DNA of 64,000 nt, taken from Marinifilum caeruleilacunae (GTDB lineage: Bacteria; Bacteroidota; Bacteroidia; Bacteroidales; Marinifilaceae). The translations under genes and the position numbers were made by a program. The notes under the pieces are model-generated. The model saw nothing but the letters and a program-made list of their open reading frames with translations. It had not been told where the DNA came from and made no database searches. Below are positions 43,645 through 53,651 of this stretch, in pieces. Positions within the stretch are counted from its first letter, which is position 1; each line of letters opens with the position of its first letter. The stretch is from contig NZ_RZNH01000004.1 of NCBI RefSeq assembly GCF_013141825.1, forward strand, positions 146,132 through 210,131, written 5' to 3'.

Positions 43645-44226
43645 ATGAAGAAGTTAATAGGATTTTTAATATTGCTAATCAGCTTTACAAGCTATGCACA
43701 AAAAGAAGAGTCTACGATTAAAGTTGGCGACAAAGCGCCAATGTTTAAAGCAAAAGATCAGAATGGAAATGTTGTAAAAAGTGCTGATATCTTAAACAAC
43801 GAACAATTAATTGTTGTGTTTTATCGTGGTCAGTGGTGCCCATTGTGTAACAGACATCTTTCTCACCTGCAAGATCATGTTGAAGACTTTAAGAAAGCAG
43901 GTGCTCAATTGGTAGCAATATCTCCTGAAGTACCAGTTAGTGTAGACAAAACAGTTGAAAAAACCAATGCACAATATCCTGTATTGTACGATAAAGACAG
44001 CAAAATCATGAAAGAATTTGGTGTTGAATTTATGCTGTCTGAAAAACTTCAAAAAAAATACAAGGAGTATGGAATTGATTTAAGGGTATCGAATGGAAAC
44101 AATGATCAATTGCTTCCAGTTCCTGCAACCTACATCATCGGAAAAAATGGTAAAGTAAAATATGTGCAATACGATCCTGATTACAAAAACAGATCGAATG
44201 CAAAAGACATTTTAAAGCATTTGTAG
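43645..44226 (+). CDS. Secreted peroxiredoxin-like (AhpC/TSA, thioredoxin fold) protein
   Basis: 193 residues with a signal peptide (LIGFLILLISFTSYAQ). The thioredoxin fold has the active site FYRGQWCPLCNRHL with Cys65 and Cys68, and VPATYIIGKNGKVKYVQYDPDY at the cis-Pro region. The CPLC site and the surrounding RGxWCPxC are typical of peroxiredoxin-like AhpC/TSA proteins rather than classical 2-Cys peroxiredoxins. Acts in the periplasm, probably in peroxide removal or disulfide chemistry. Alone between terminators. Confidence 0.87.
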   Translation: MKKLIGFLILLISFTSYAQKEESTIKVGDKAPMFKAKDQNGNVVKSADILNNEQLIVVFYRGQWCPLCNRHLSHLQDHVEDFKKAGAQLVAISPEVPVSVDKTVEKTNAQYPVLYDKDSKIMKEFGVEFMLSEKLQKKYKEYGIDLRVSNGNNDQLLPVPATYIIGKNGKVKYVQYDPDYKNRSNAKDILKHL

Positions 44227-44240
44227 TGGTCAGATGTGAG

Positions 44241-44283
44241 TACCAGGTTTAAGGAGAAATTCTTTATGCCTGGTATTTTTTTT
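44241..44283 (+). terminator. Intrinsic terminator of the peroxiredoxin-like gene
   Basis: Stem TACCAGG / CCTGGTA with an internal smaller hairpin in a 21-base loop, followed by eight T. Confidence 0.85.
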
Positions 44284-44295
44284 CCTTCCTTACAT

Positions 44296-45129
44296 TTAAA
44301 TAATCTTCTTGTTGTAAATGCGGTAATCTTTCGGAGACATTTTAAATTGCGATTTAAAAACGCGATAAAAGTATCCCATATTTGCATATCCACTATCAGA
44401 TGCTATGGTTTTAATCGAAGCATCAGTCATCACCAACAAACGAGCTGCATATTTAATTTTTGCATCATTCACTGTTTTAGTTAATGTCTTTCCTGTATAT
44501 TTCTTTAAAATTCGATTGGTATGATCGATTGATTTGTTGGTAAGCGATAAGAATCCTTCAACTCCATGAAGAAAGTTTGCTGGTGAATTGTAATTCTCTA
44601 GTGCATATTGCAGCCAATAAGGCATGCTACTATTGTAATTTTCATGCCCAGGTTCAAGAATTTCAAAAATAAACAGAAGTAACCTGTCTAAATGGATATG
44701 ATCCTTTGGTTGGTTAATTACCTGATCTGCTTTTCCACTTAACAAACACAATTCCTCTTTCGGAATACGAAAACTAAAAGGCAGATGGCTTTTTACCCAA
44801 AAATAGAGGTTCGATTCCTTAAAATATCGTTCTTCGAAATGGTGCAAAGTTGACTTTGTAAACGCAAGGTTCGTTACGGTTAATCCCTTACTGGCCGTTT
44901 TTGCTGCGAATGTGTGTTGATCTCCAGGCCTTACCATACACAGATATCCAGGCATTATCTTTATTTTTTCTCCATTAATTAAATGAAAACCTTCCCCATC
45001 TTCTATCCAGAAAATCTCGGCATAATCGTGGGTATGCATCTGAATATCGCTCTTCGAACGCAATGTAATGCGAGCCAAATGGAAAACATCATTGGGCTTT
45101 GCCAAAAAGGAATCCAGCTTAAATTGCAT
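44296..45129 (-). CDS. AraC-family transcriptional regulator with cupin sensor domain
   Basis: 277 residues from ATG at 45129; an in-frame TTG at 45177 would add 16. N-terminal cupin/ligand domain (MHTHDYAEIFWIEDGEGFHLINGEKIKIMPGYLCMVRPGDQHTF) and C-terminal AraC helix-turn-helix pair (DASIKTIASDSGYANMGYFYRVFKSQFKMSPKDYRIYN). It lies 107 bases after the GH47 stop on the same strand, separated by a terminator. It may control the neighbouring mannosidase genes in response to a sugar; this is inference from proximity. Confidence 0.9.
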   Translation of the reverse strand: MQFKLDSFLAKPNDVFHLARITLRSKSDIQMHTHDYAEIFWIEDGEGFHLINGEKIKIMPGYLCMVRPGDQHTFAAKTASKGLTVTNLAFTKSTLHHFEERYFKESNLYFWVKSHLPFSFRIPKEELCLLSGKADQVINQPKDHIHLDRLLLFIFEILEPGHENYNSSMPYWLQYALENYNSPANFLHGVEGFLSLTNKSIDHTNRILKKYTGKTLTKTVNDAKIKYAARLLVMTDASIKTIASDSGYANMGYFYRVFKSQFKMSPKDYRIYNKKII

Positions 45130-45186
45130 CGTTTGATTAGATAAGTTGTTCACTGGCAAATTAGAATAATTAATCAAAATGAAAAA

Positions 45187-45211
45187 GGGGCTGCATTTCT
45201 AAAACAGCCCC
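45187..45211 (-). terminator. Terminator of the GH47 gene
   Basis: GGGGCTG / CAGCCCC stem with an 11-base loop and TTTTTC on the minus strand, 25 bases after the GH47 stop. Confidence 0.85.
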
Positions 45212-45235
45212 AATTAAAATCTAATTTCTAAGTTT

Positions 45236-46666
45236 TTATTTCAAACCTAGGTTCTTCTTCACCTTTTCAGGATCGAAAGATTTTTTAGCGAATGGATGAG
45301 CTTCTGTGTTAAACACATAATCATCCAAACTAAATTCGCCAGTTTCTTCAGTAAAGGTTAAGTAAAGATATTTAAATGTTTCGGCAAAAAAGAATGTTGG
45401 CATATAATCTTTTTTCTCCATCGTTCTCACATCTTCAACTGAAGAGTAGGCAACCTCAGTTCTACAGTACTTTTTAATATCTGACCAGTACTTATCAACC
45501 ATGTCGAAATACTTTTGTTTCCCGGTAATATGATACAGGTAATAAGCAGACTCGATAATTTCAGGATTCAAATCATAAACCGGATAGGTAGGTTCTCCTT
45601 GCTTATAGTCATAAATCATTGGTTCCAAACCATACTTATTCCACAATCCGTTCCAGGTATCCTGAGTTTTTTCTGCTCTTCTTAAATCTCCATCCAATGC
45701 TAAAATCGACTGAAAAAAGGCATCGTACAAAGTTACAACACTTGCAAACTGACGACCCGAATGCGGGTCGATGCAATCGCGCTTTGCAGTATGCATATTA
45801 ACACGGCCATACCATAAAGACTCCTCTGTTTCTTCTGCAACATGTTTGTTGATTGCTTCGATACTTTCATCCCACATTTTTTTTGAGTCCTGATCGCCAA
45901 ACAAGAGCATACTTTTGTAAAGGTATTCGTAATATGAATCGGCTCCGGCACAAATGTGAGAATGATCGTTCAACCATTCACCAGTTTCAACATCAATTAA
46001 ATCGGCCACCAGGTTAAGCTCAGAACGCCGTTCCCATATCGCCATATTTGCTTTCTTTGCAGTTTGATAATAAATCGGATTGCCAGTATAGTAGCTTAAA
46101 ATTCCCAATTCGAACATATAAGAAGCAGCCTCAGCCAAATTTACTTTTGTTCCCTTTGTTTCACCAGTTTTTAGGTTCACCCAATAGTAAGGTATCCCAG
46201 TTGGAGAATCGAATGCTTTCAACATGCGTTTGCCAAAATCTTCGGCTTTTAACAAGATTTTAGGATCGTATGTATATTCGTACATGGCAAGCAATCCTCC
46301 CATAATTCTGATATTTACCTCGAAAGTTTTTACATACAGATCTTTCTCCCAACTAATGCTGTCTATCAGGTAATTTTCTACTTCCTTGGCCTGCTCGTCC
46401 AAACCCATAACTTTCATGGTGCTGTATGCATCTATGGGAGAAATGTGCAGAGACTCCTCGTACCAATCCTGGTAAGATCTGGAAAGAGGCAACAATACAT
46501 CATGTCCCCATGCATATTTTTTATAGGCATCCCAGGTTCGTACAAATTCACTTTTCACTTCTTCTGCCAAAGGACTGATTTTCACCTCATCCTTTTTCGC
46601 TTGTTTCGATTGACAAGCTATCATGCTAATCGCAATTATCACAATTAAATAAGTAAGTTTTTTCAT
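45236..46666 (-). CDS. GH47-family alpha-1,2-mannosidase, predicted lipoprotein
   Basis: 476 residues from ATG at 46666 (an upstream in-frame start would add 20 residues before the signal peptide). Lipoprotein signal MKKLTYLIVIIAISMIAC with lipobox. The class I mannosidase hallmarks are present: YAWGHDVLLPLSRSYQDWYEESLHISPIDAYSTMKVMGL, ADSYYEYLYKSMLLFGD, and SAYYLYHITG and TFKYLYLTFTEETGEFSLDDYVFNTEAHPF, where the Thr of FNTEAHP is the usual Ca2+-binding residue. GH47 trims alpha-1,2-mannose from high-mannose glycans. It lies 140 bases downstream of the GH92 gene on the same strand. Confidence 0.9.
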   Translation of the reverse strand: MKKLTYLIVIIAISMIACQSKQAKKDEVKISPLAEEVKSEFVRTWDAYKKYAWGHDVLLPLSRSYQDWYEESLHISPIDAYSTMKVMGLDEQAKEVENYLIDSISWEKDLYVKTFEVNIRIMGGLLAMYEYTYDPKILLKAEDFGKRMLKAFDSPTGIPYYWVNLKTGETKGTKVNLAEAASYMFELGILSYYTGNPIYYQTAKKANMAIWERRSELNLVADLIDVETGEWLNDHSHICAGADSYYEYLYKSMLLFGDQDSKKMWDESIEAINKHVAEETEESLWYGRVNMHTAKRDCIDPHSGRQFASVVTLYDAFFQSILALDGDLRRAEKTQDTWNGLWNKYGLEPMIYDYKQGEPTYPVYDLNPEIIESAYYLYHITGKQKYFDMVDKYWSDIKKYCRTEVAYSSVEDVRTMEKKDYMPTFFFAETFKYLYLTFTEETGEFSLDDYVFNTEAHPFAKKSFDPEKVKKNLGLK

Positions 46667-46806
46667 GATATTCAGGTTTCGTTTATTTTTGTAATATTCT
46701 TTCAAAAAATGGCAATAATTTGGCATCTAATTGCCTGATAAAGTAAGCATCAACCGATTAAATCTGATTTAATTCATGATTAATTCAAAAGAAAACGGAT
46801 TAATGA

Positions 46807-49800
46807 TTAGTTGATTAATATCTCATCTACAAAAATCCAATGCTTTCTGCCACCTGCCATGTGCCAATCGGGGATTGGACCATTCTTAAATGTTACTTTC
46901 AGATACCTGCACGATACTTTCGGAAATTTGATGGATGGTCTGATCACATATCGGCTTTCATCTTTTACAGGTTCCAGGCTTCTGGTTTTCACAAGGCGGT
47001 AATTTTTCTGATCGTTTGAAACATAGATTTCAACCTCATCCGGATTAAAAATCCAGGCCCCAGGGTATATCAAAATTCCAGCTTTCACTTCCGAAATTTC
47101 TTTTGATTCTCCCAGGTCGATATCCACATCCATATCATGCAAATCGATTCCGGTCCAAAATCCATCATTAAAAGTGGTAGATCCAAAACCTCCATCAATC
47201 AACTGTATTCCCGTTTGCTTGCCATATCCAATTTTATCGCCTTCCACACTTATTTTTGGATATCCCGTATGGGGATTAAAAGGCAATCCTTTAAAATATT
47301 GAAGATTTAATACACCACTGGCTTTCAAACCTTCTTTAAAAGCTATTGCCTTAAGCCTAACATCATCTCGAACATGTATTGGTCTTTGATATTTTTTGGA
47401 GCTTAAGTCAGGTTCAGATCCGTCGGTTGTATAACGAATCTCGGCTCCATTCGTGCCACATCGTAATTGAATTGTTTTACTCTTTTCAAAACTAAATGCT
47501 GTATCATTGGTGTAGGGCATCAAGACCTGCTTTTCTTCATGAAGTTTGTATGCTTGACTCACTTTCATTCCTTGCATCTCATTCAAATCAGAACTTTCAG
47601 TTCCCCAGGAAAGATTTGGTTTACTTCCCATTTCGAAAACCAGCTCTCCCCCGTTTTTAATCTGATCGTAAGTGATAAATGCTTTATTAAATTCTTTTCC
47701 ATTTAACCTGGCCGATTGGATGTAAACATTTTTCTCGGAATTGTGATTGGCTACCACGCTAAACACTTTCCCATTCTCGAGATTTATACTTGCCTTCTGA
47801 TAAGCTGGCGATCCAATCTGATATTGGTTACTCCCCGGACAAACAGGATAAAAACCAAGCGATCCAAAAACATACCAGGAAGACATCTGTCCTAAATCAT
47901 CATTATTATCCAATCCGGCAGGATGATCATGATAAAAACGCGACAGAATTTCCCTTACCAACTTCTGGCTTTTCCAGGCCTGACCGGCATGAACATACAA
48001 ATACGGCATTTGGTGCGATGGCTCATCACCATGACCATACTTCCCAATAAAACCAGAAATATCAACATGCTGCGATCCTCCAATTTTCGAATTATCTGCG
48101 AAGATGGCATCTAACCAATATGCGAACTTTTCTTTTCCACCATGCAGCTGAATCAAGTAGCCCATATCGTGCGGTACATAAGAAGAGTATCCCCAAATGT
48201 TACCTGACACATAATTATGTACCAATCCGTCCCACTTTGTTTTATCTACATGTACAAATTTGCCATTTTGCAGTTTAGGCAATAGATATCCTGTATGCTG
48301 ATCAAATAAATTCCTGTATCCTTTCGATCGTTGTTGAAATAGATGGAGATCATCTAACTTTTTCATTTTTCTGGCCACCTGGCTTAAGCACCAATCGTAA
48401 TAATTGTACTCCGTAGTTTTCGATACAGAACTTCCAATTTCAGCAGGAACAAAATCCATATCGATATAATAATTCATTCCGTTAACATCGTAGCTATTGC
48501 TATGCTTTTCCAGGTTAAAAGCCGCAGCATACATGGCATCATATGCTGTCTGTTGATCTATTCCTGATATGTCTTTCATGATGGCATCAGACATTACAGA
48601 AACCGTACTGTATCCAATCATACATACATTGTCGTGCCCCAAACATTCCCAAACCGGCAAACCTACTTTCGCATCGGTAAATCTAGATGATAACGAGTTG
48701 ATGAAATCAGCCGTTTTATCGTGCTCTACAATAGAAAGCAAAGGGTGAACAGCCCTGTAAGTATCCCAGGTAGAAAAGTTACTGTACTGATCAAATGTTG
48801 AATGGTATTTCTCTCCTTCCACAATATACTCTCCACTTACATCCGAAATTAAATTCGGAGAAATCATGGAGTGATATACTGCGGTGTAAAAATTTCTTTT
48901 ATCGGATAATTTATCTGTTTCGATCTGAAACTTGTTCATTTTCTCTTCCCAAATGTCTTGTGCACTTTCTAGCACATGGTCGAAAGATACACCTTGCGCT
49001 TCAGCATCGAAATTTGCCTTTGCACCTTCGTAACTTACAAAAGACAGTGCCACTTTCACGAGCACTTCTTCCCCTTTTTCAACATCAAAACTCACAAAAC
49101 CTTTTACTTTTCGGTCAGTAGCTTTTTTCGCCGATTCCTTAATCACATCATCAATAGCTACTCCATTTTTTTGGAAGGATTTTGAAAAGCGCGCATAAAA
49201 ATAGACTTTTCGGTCTCCCCCTTCGCCATTACAATGCTTCCAACCCCTCACTTCCGAATCCGACACGAATTCAATTTCAGTTCCTTGTACATTTTCCATG
49301 ATGTTATGAGTGGGATCAAGAATCACATTAGCTTGTCCGGCCGTATTGAAAGTATACTTGTGATATCCTACTCTTGGACTACAGGTTAATTCAACCTTCA
49401 CATTGTAATCATCCAAAACCACAGCATAGTATCCTGGCGATGCTTCTTCCTTTTTGTGCGAAAAACGTGAACGAAATCCGCTTTCGGGATCTTCTTCTGT
49501 TCCTGCAATAATTTTTGTTTCTCCCAGGGTGGGCATCAACAAAATATCTCCTAAGCCTGCCAAACCAGCCCCACTAATGTGGGTATGAGCAAATCCTTTT
49601 AAAATTGAATCGCTATAATGATAGCCCGAACACCAGTCCCAGGCTTTAAAATCGTTACTCGGACTCAACTGAACCATACCAAAAGGCAATGTAGCCCCAG
49701 GAAATGTATGAGCATGTCCATCGGTTCCAATCATTGGATCGACGAATTGAATAAGTTGTTTGTTTTGTGCAAAAAGTTTAGGAACTACAAATGCAACAAA

Positions 49801-49827
49801 CAGGATAATTAGAATTAATCTCTTCAT
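46807..49827 (-). CDS. GH92 alpha-mannosidase with C-terminal carbohydrate-binding-like domains
   Basis: 1006 residues with a signal peptide (LILIILFVAFVVPKLFAQ). GH92 catalytic part (about 25-740): FVDPMIGTDGHAHTFPGATLPFGMVQLSPSND, GFAHTHISGAG, YGHGDEPSHQMPYLYVHAGQ and LDNNDDLGQMSSWYVFGSLGFYPVCPGSNQY. Then a chitobiase/Fn3-like domain (GAEIRYTTDGSEPDLSSKKYQ) and an F5/8 discoidin-like domain (about 870-1006; IDLGESKEISEVKAGILIYPGAWIFNPDEVEIYVSND). GH92 enzymes are Ca-dependent exo-alpha-mannosidases. With GH47 it would cut eukaryotic or yeast mannan-type glycans outside the cell or in the periplasm. No SusC/SusD pair is nearby. Confidence 0.94.
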   Translation of the reverse strand: MKRLILIILFVAFVVPKLFAQNKQLIQFVDPMIGTDGHAHTFPGATLPFGMVQLSPSNDFKAWDWCSGYHYSDSILKGFAHTHISGAGLAGLGDILLMPTLGETKIIAGTEEDPESGFRSRFSHKKEEASPGYYAVVLDDYNVKVELTCSPRVGYHKYTFNTAGQANVILDPTHNIMENVQGTEIEFVSDSEVRGWKHCNGEGGDRKVYFYARFSKSFQKNGVAIDDVIKESAKKATDRKVKGFVSFDVEKGEEVLVKVALSFVSYEGAKANFDAEAQGVSFDHVLESAQDIWEEKMNKFQIETDKLSDKRNFYTAVYHSMISPNLISDVSGEYIVEGEKYHSTFDQYSNFSTWDTYRAVHPLLSIVEHDKTADFINSLSSRFTDAKVGLPVWECLGHDNVCMIGYSTVSVMSDAIMKDISGIDQQTAYDAMYAAAFNLEKHSNSYDVNGMNYYIDMDFVPAEIGSSVSKTTEYNYYDWCLSQVARKMKKLDDLHLFQQRSKGYRNLFDQHTGYLLPKLQNGKFVHVDKTKWDGLVHNYVSGNIWGYSSYVPHDMGYLIQLHGGKEKFAYWLDAIFADNSKIGGSQHVDISGFIGKYGHGDEPSHQMPYLYVHAGQAWKSQKLVREILSRFYHDHPAGLDNNDDLGQMSSWYVFGSLGFYPVCPGSNQYQIGSPAYQKASINLENGKVFSVVANHNSEKNVYIQSARLNGKEFNKAFITYDQIKNGGELVFEMGSKPNLSWGTESSDLNEMQGMKVSQAYKLHEEKQVLMPYTNDTAFSFEKSKTIQLRCGTNGAEIRYTTDGSEPDLSSKKYQRPIHVRDDVRLKAIAFKEGLKASGVLNLQYFKGLPFNPHTGYPKISVEGDKIGYGKQTGIQLIDGGFGSTTFNDGFWTGIDLHDMDVDIDLGESKEISEVKAGILIYPGAWIFNPDEVEIYVSNDQKNYRLVKTRSLEPVKDESRYVIRPSIKFPKVSCRYLKVTFKNGPIPDWHMAGGRKHWIFVDEILIN

Positions 49828-50035
49828 GAATAAAATACTTTAGGCAATCAAACTTATTCTTGCTTTAATCTCGAGACAAAACTATTTGTTGACAATCAAC
49901 AAAACAGATTAATTTATTGCATGAGACAAGAAAAGCTTACACTATAACGACATTAAACTTTACACTTTCTCTACAAATAAAGCCTTACATGGTTAAGTTT
50001 TTGATTAATTCAAGATTAATCCCTAAAGTATTTTA

Positions 50036-53000
50036 TTATTTCTGACGTTTTCTTCTAATTCTGATGTCTCCTTCAGGCAATATGGTTACCCATAGGATTT
50101 CAATAAGAAGTAAGAATCTTCGAAGCACATCAAAATACAGCGAGAAGTAGAAGATGATTGTGGTGAGCCAAATAATGATCACATTGAACCAGAATGTATC
50201 GATCAGGTAATTACCCAGTCGCTTTTGAGAAGCAAACAGGTGTGCTCGCCCATTTGTACTATTGGGAGTTTGAAATACCGGGTCTTTTAATTGTATCAGT
50301 TCATCTTCATACCTAATCAACTTATTGAGTTCTCTTCTGTTTAAAGCAATTTGTTCTATTGCCTCGTTATGGTATGAATTTTTGAAATCAATCATCTTTT
50401 TACGATCCCCTAGCTCATCAATCATATCACCGTAAATCTTATCTCTCAAACCAGATTGACTATTGTACTCTTTCCAACCTGCTTGTTTCACTTGTTCGAG
50501 CCACATATTTACTGTTTCTGAGGAATCTTTCAGCATCTTTTTTGTAAACTCGATGTGTGTAGGGAAATTGTATACATCCGAGAGTTTTAGCAGTTCATTT
50601 TTAAATATGCGGTAATGTTTGTCATTATTGGTTTTAAGCCAGGCTTTGTAATTCTCCTGTATTTCCGGAATCAGAAAAGAAGACCTGAAAGATGATTCGC
50701 TCATTGCCTGTTCGAAGGAGAAGAACTGTTTTTCGAATTCGTTATTACTAAATTGTTCAACAACCAGTGCTTCATAGGCCCAACGCGAAGTCATTAAATC
50801 ACCAACAATGGGCACATATTTTTGCGATGTGATTGCCGGGTGAAGTTTATTAAAATTTACAATCACTCCAGAGAAGAGCAGTTGTGGCACCAAAATAAAC
50901 GGAATGGATACGTAAACAGCTACTACAGAATTCAATCCGGCAGATAAATTCAAACCAATTAGATTGGCACAAGCCGAAGCTGTATATAATATCAACCAGT
51001 ATTCCCAGGTTAATCCTTTAATTTCCAGAATTGAATTGGCCAATATCACAAAAAGGAAAGTTTGAATGGCCGAAATTACCAGGAGTACAATCACTTTTGA
51101 ATTTAGGTAGCTCGATCGGCTCAAATTTAGAAATTGTTCACGTTTCATCATGCGCCTGTCGTGCAATATCTCCTCCGCAGATATAATTAAGCCTAAAAAC
51201 AAAGCCACAACAACAGCCATGAATATAAAAGATGGTATGTTCTCATTTTTTGAGAATACATAGGCCATGTGATCGGCATCGGTACCACTAATATACTTGG
51301 TAAAATAGCCTAAGATAACTGCCAGCAAAGGTGCTTCCAACAAAGTAATCAGCATGTATTGCCTGTTACTCAGCTTCGATTTAATATCTCTCGACAGGTA
51401 AATCTTTAACTGATCCCATCGCTTCGGAATGCTAAAGAAATTTTGTGGGATTAACTTTTTTCTTCGTGGCTCACGGACTTTATTTTTCTTTTCGATATTC
51501 TCTTTATACAGATCATACCATTCATCGGAACTGCGTTTTCGTTTACGAATTTGCTTGCCATACTCATTCATCATACGGGCTTCGATAATTCGTAAAATCT
51601 GCTCCGAGTTTACATTACCACAGGTTAGGCATTCGCTTTCATCGGCCTTTACGTAGTGCGACTGCGTTTTAAAGTACACTACCGCATCAATCGGATTTCC
51701 AAAATAGATCACTTTTCCTCCCTGATCCATCATGACTAGTTTATCCAATAGCTTAAAAATATCTGATGACGGTTGATGAATATTACAAATCACCAACTTG
51801 CCTTTTAAAACTTGTCGTTTCAGTAAAAGCATTACCTTTTCGGAATCCATGCTCGACAAACCTGATGTTGGCTCGTCCACCAAAAGTACCGACGGCTCAC
51901 GCATCAGCTCCAGGGCAATATTCAAACGCTTTCTTTGTCCTCCACTCAAAACTTTATTAATCGGATCTCCAACTTTAAGATCCCTGGCCTCAACCAAATC
52001 AAAATCTTCAATGGTTTTGTCTATAATCTCTTCAATTTTCTCGTCTGAAGTATCATCGAAGCAAAGTTTTGCATTAAAATAGAGGTTTTCGTAAACGGTA
52101 AGTTCCTCAACCAGCAAATCATCCTGGGGCACATAACCAATAACACCTTGCAATTTTTCTTTGTCAAGATGAAGATCGTAACCATTAATGTATATGTTTC
52201 CTTGTCGCAAAGACAAATTCCCGTTCAGCACATTCAACAAGGTAGATTTTCCTGTTCCCGAACCTCCCATAATACCAACTAACTGTCCCGAATTCATTTC
52301 TAAACTTACCGGATGAATCCCATTATTGGATCCTGGAAATTTAAATTCTATATTTTTGGCAACGAATTGCAGGTCGCTCAAATTCTTTTTCTCGATAAAA
52401 ATCGAAGAAATCTGTGAGTAATAAATCGGATCGATTCGATGAGACCTGATTACCGATCCATAAGACAATAGATAAGCTCTATCGACCTTAATGTTATGTC
52501 CATTCAAAAAGAGGTTGTATTCTCCAAAATACTTCATCAGGAAGGTATTGGTACTTTCCAGGTGGAGTATAAAAATTCGTCCTCTCAATTTTTCACTATG
52601 AATATGTCGAACTACCTCATGTGTCCACTCCTCATTATTATCAATCAATAGCAGGTGCTCGTTGAAAGGAATCGAAAGTTCATCGCCTATAATAAATTGT
52701 CGACTTAACTCAAATTCTTTTTTGGGAATGTTAAAGGTTTTGGAAACTGTCTTCACCAAATCCAGCTCATCGTGACCCGTGTATTCTGTTTCATCGATAA
52801 ATTCTAACAGTTGGAGCATGATCCAAACTTTTTGCTCCTGCTCCACTTCTTCCACCAACTTCTCACAAACATGCTGCACCTGCGGATGCTTGTTAATAAA
52901 GCAAACCTCACCTGTTTCATCGCAATGAGAATCTTTCAAATATCGATCAAAATCTTCCAGGTATTTCTCTGTCCACTCTTTACTGAATTGTTTCTGAAGC

Positions 53001-53104
53001 CACACCTCTACAACATCTCTTGCAGCAGTTTCAAATCCCAACTTTTGCTCATCTACAATAATGGCAAATAGTTGCATTAAAGCTTTCAGTAAAGATTCAT
53101 TCAT
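50036..53104 (-). CDS. Large ABCG-like ATP-binding/permease fusion protein
   Basis: 1022 residues. N-terminal ~240 residues: helical domain with an acidic SPFNEH-type linker of unknown function, with a Cys/His-containing segment (DSHCDETGEVC). ATPase (about 250-490): Walker A GGSGTGKSTLLN, signature LSGGQRKRLNIA, Walker B VLLVDEPTSGL. A Cys-x2-Cys element (ECLTCGN) follows. The rest holds an ABC-2 membrane domain (about 600-800: LLAVILGYFTKYI, FIFMAVVVALFLGLIISAEEI, LLVISAIQTFLFVILANSIL, ASACANLIGLNLSAGLNSVV), a soluble insert and a C-terminal pair of helices (FNVIIIWLTTIIFYFSLYF). Substrate unknown. Single gene. Confidence 0.85.
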   Translation of the reverse strand: MNESLLKALMQLFAIIVDEQKLGFETAARDVVEVWLQKQFSKEWTEKYLEDFDRYLKDSHCDETGEVCFINKHPQVQHVCEKLVEEVEQEQKVWIMLQLLEFIDETEYTGHDELDLVKTVSKTFNIPKKEFELSRQFIIGDELSIPFNEHLLLIDNNEEWTHEVVRHIHSEKLRGRIFILHLESTNTFLMKYFGEYNLFLNGHNIKVDRAYLLSYGSVIRSHRIDPIYYSQISSIFIEKKNLSDLQFVAKNIEFKFPGSNNGIHPVSLEMNSGQLVGIMGGSGTGKSTLLNVLNGNLSLRQGNIYINGYDLHLDKEKLQGVIGYVPQDDLLVEELTVYENLYFNAKLCFDDTSDEKIEEIIDKTIEDFDLVEARDLKVGDPINKVLSGGQRKRLNIALELMREPSVLLVDEPTSGLSSMDSEKVMLLLKRQVLKGKLVICNIHQPSSDIFKLLDKLVMMDQGGKVIYFGNPIDAVVYFKTQSHYVKADESECLTCGNVNSEQILRIIEARMMNEYGKQIRKRKRSSDEWYDLYKENIEKKNKVREPRRKKLIPQNFFSIPKRWDQLKIYLSRDIKSKLSNRQYMLITLLEAPLLAVILGYFTKYISGTDADHMAYVFSKNENIPSFIFMAVVVALFLGLIISAEEILHDRRMMKREQFLNLSRSSYLNSKVIVLLVISAIQTFLFVILANSILEIKGLTWEYWLILYTASACANLIGLNLSAGLNSVVAVYVSIPFILVPQLLFSGVIVNFNKLHPAITSQKYVPIVGDLMTSRWAYEALVVEQFSNNEFEKQFFSFEQAMSESSFRSSFLIPEIQENYKAWLKTNNDKHYRIFKNELLKLSDVYNFPTHIEFTKKMLKDSSETVNMWLEQVKQAGWKEYNSQSGLRDKIYGDMIDELGDRKKMIDFKNSYHNEAIEQIALNRRELNKLIRYEDELIQLKDPVFQTPNSTNGRAHLFASQKRLGNYLIDTFWFNVIIIWLTTIIFYFSLYFDVLRRFLLLIEILWVTILPEGDIRIRRKRQK

Positions 53105-53341
53105 GGTTTAGGTTTGGAATTGGTTTTGGTTTTGACAAGGCCTAATTTAGATAAATAAAATGAGCTATGGAAACCTTTAAATCTGTAGAAATTTACAATT
53201 AGATCATAGATTCTTTATTGTCCTTAAAATCAACATCTTTTTTTTATTTTTTATTGAAACTTCTGAACACCGCGCCAATAAAGACATACAGCTCTTTTAT
53301 TTAAGGCTATCGCACTGAAGATCAAGCTGCTTTAAGGTTTT
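53105..53341. other. Noncoding region before the small-RNA array
   Basis: About 240 AT-rich bases upstream of the ABCG-like gene start. I see no gene, hairpin terminator or -7 box of note apart from the upstream boxes of unit A. Confidence 0.5.
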
Positions 53342-53386
53342 TTAACACTTATTTTCAGGTCTTAACCAAATCTTGCCATACCTTTG
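53342..53386 (+). promoter_or_regulatory. Promoter region of small-RNA unit A
   Basis: TTAACAC at 53342, CTTAACC at 53361 and the -7 box TACCTTTG at 53379-53386. TTAAC lies 41 bases before the TTTG in units A, B and C, and the second box 22 bases before it in all three. Confidence 0.6.
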
Positions 53387-53392
53387 TAATGT

Positions 53393-53481
53393 ACTACAAA
53401 AGATAGTATTTTCATAGATTAAAGATTTAGGTTAGTAATTAGTGGTTAGAGAGAATCCCGGACGCCCGTTCGGGATTTTTC
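53393..53481 (+). ncRNA. Candidate small RNA A
   Basis: About 89 bases. After GTAATGTAC come TTTTCATAGATTA, then GATTTAGGTTAG, TAATTAG and TGGTTAGAGAG (a ladder of TTAG units 5-7 bases apart), then a terminator TCCCGGAC-GCCC-GTTCGGGA (8-bp stem with one G-T pair) and TTTTTC. No start codon with a plausible frame. Closely similar to units B and C. Confidence 0.65.
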
Positions 53482-53651
53482 TTTTTAGGCAATCCGCTCT
53501 CAGCTAAAGCAGCAGGGCTGCGAAGTATTTATAAAAACAAAGGCTTGTCTTTTAAATTAGGTGTAGAGCACCGAAGTATGAAATACTAAATTTTCAACGC
53601 TTTTAAGTTACCTTAACCAATTGTCACTACATTAGGAACCATTGATTCAAA

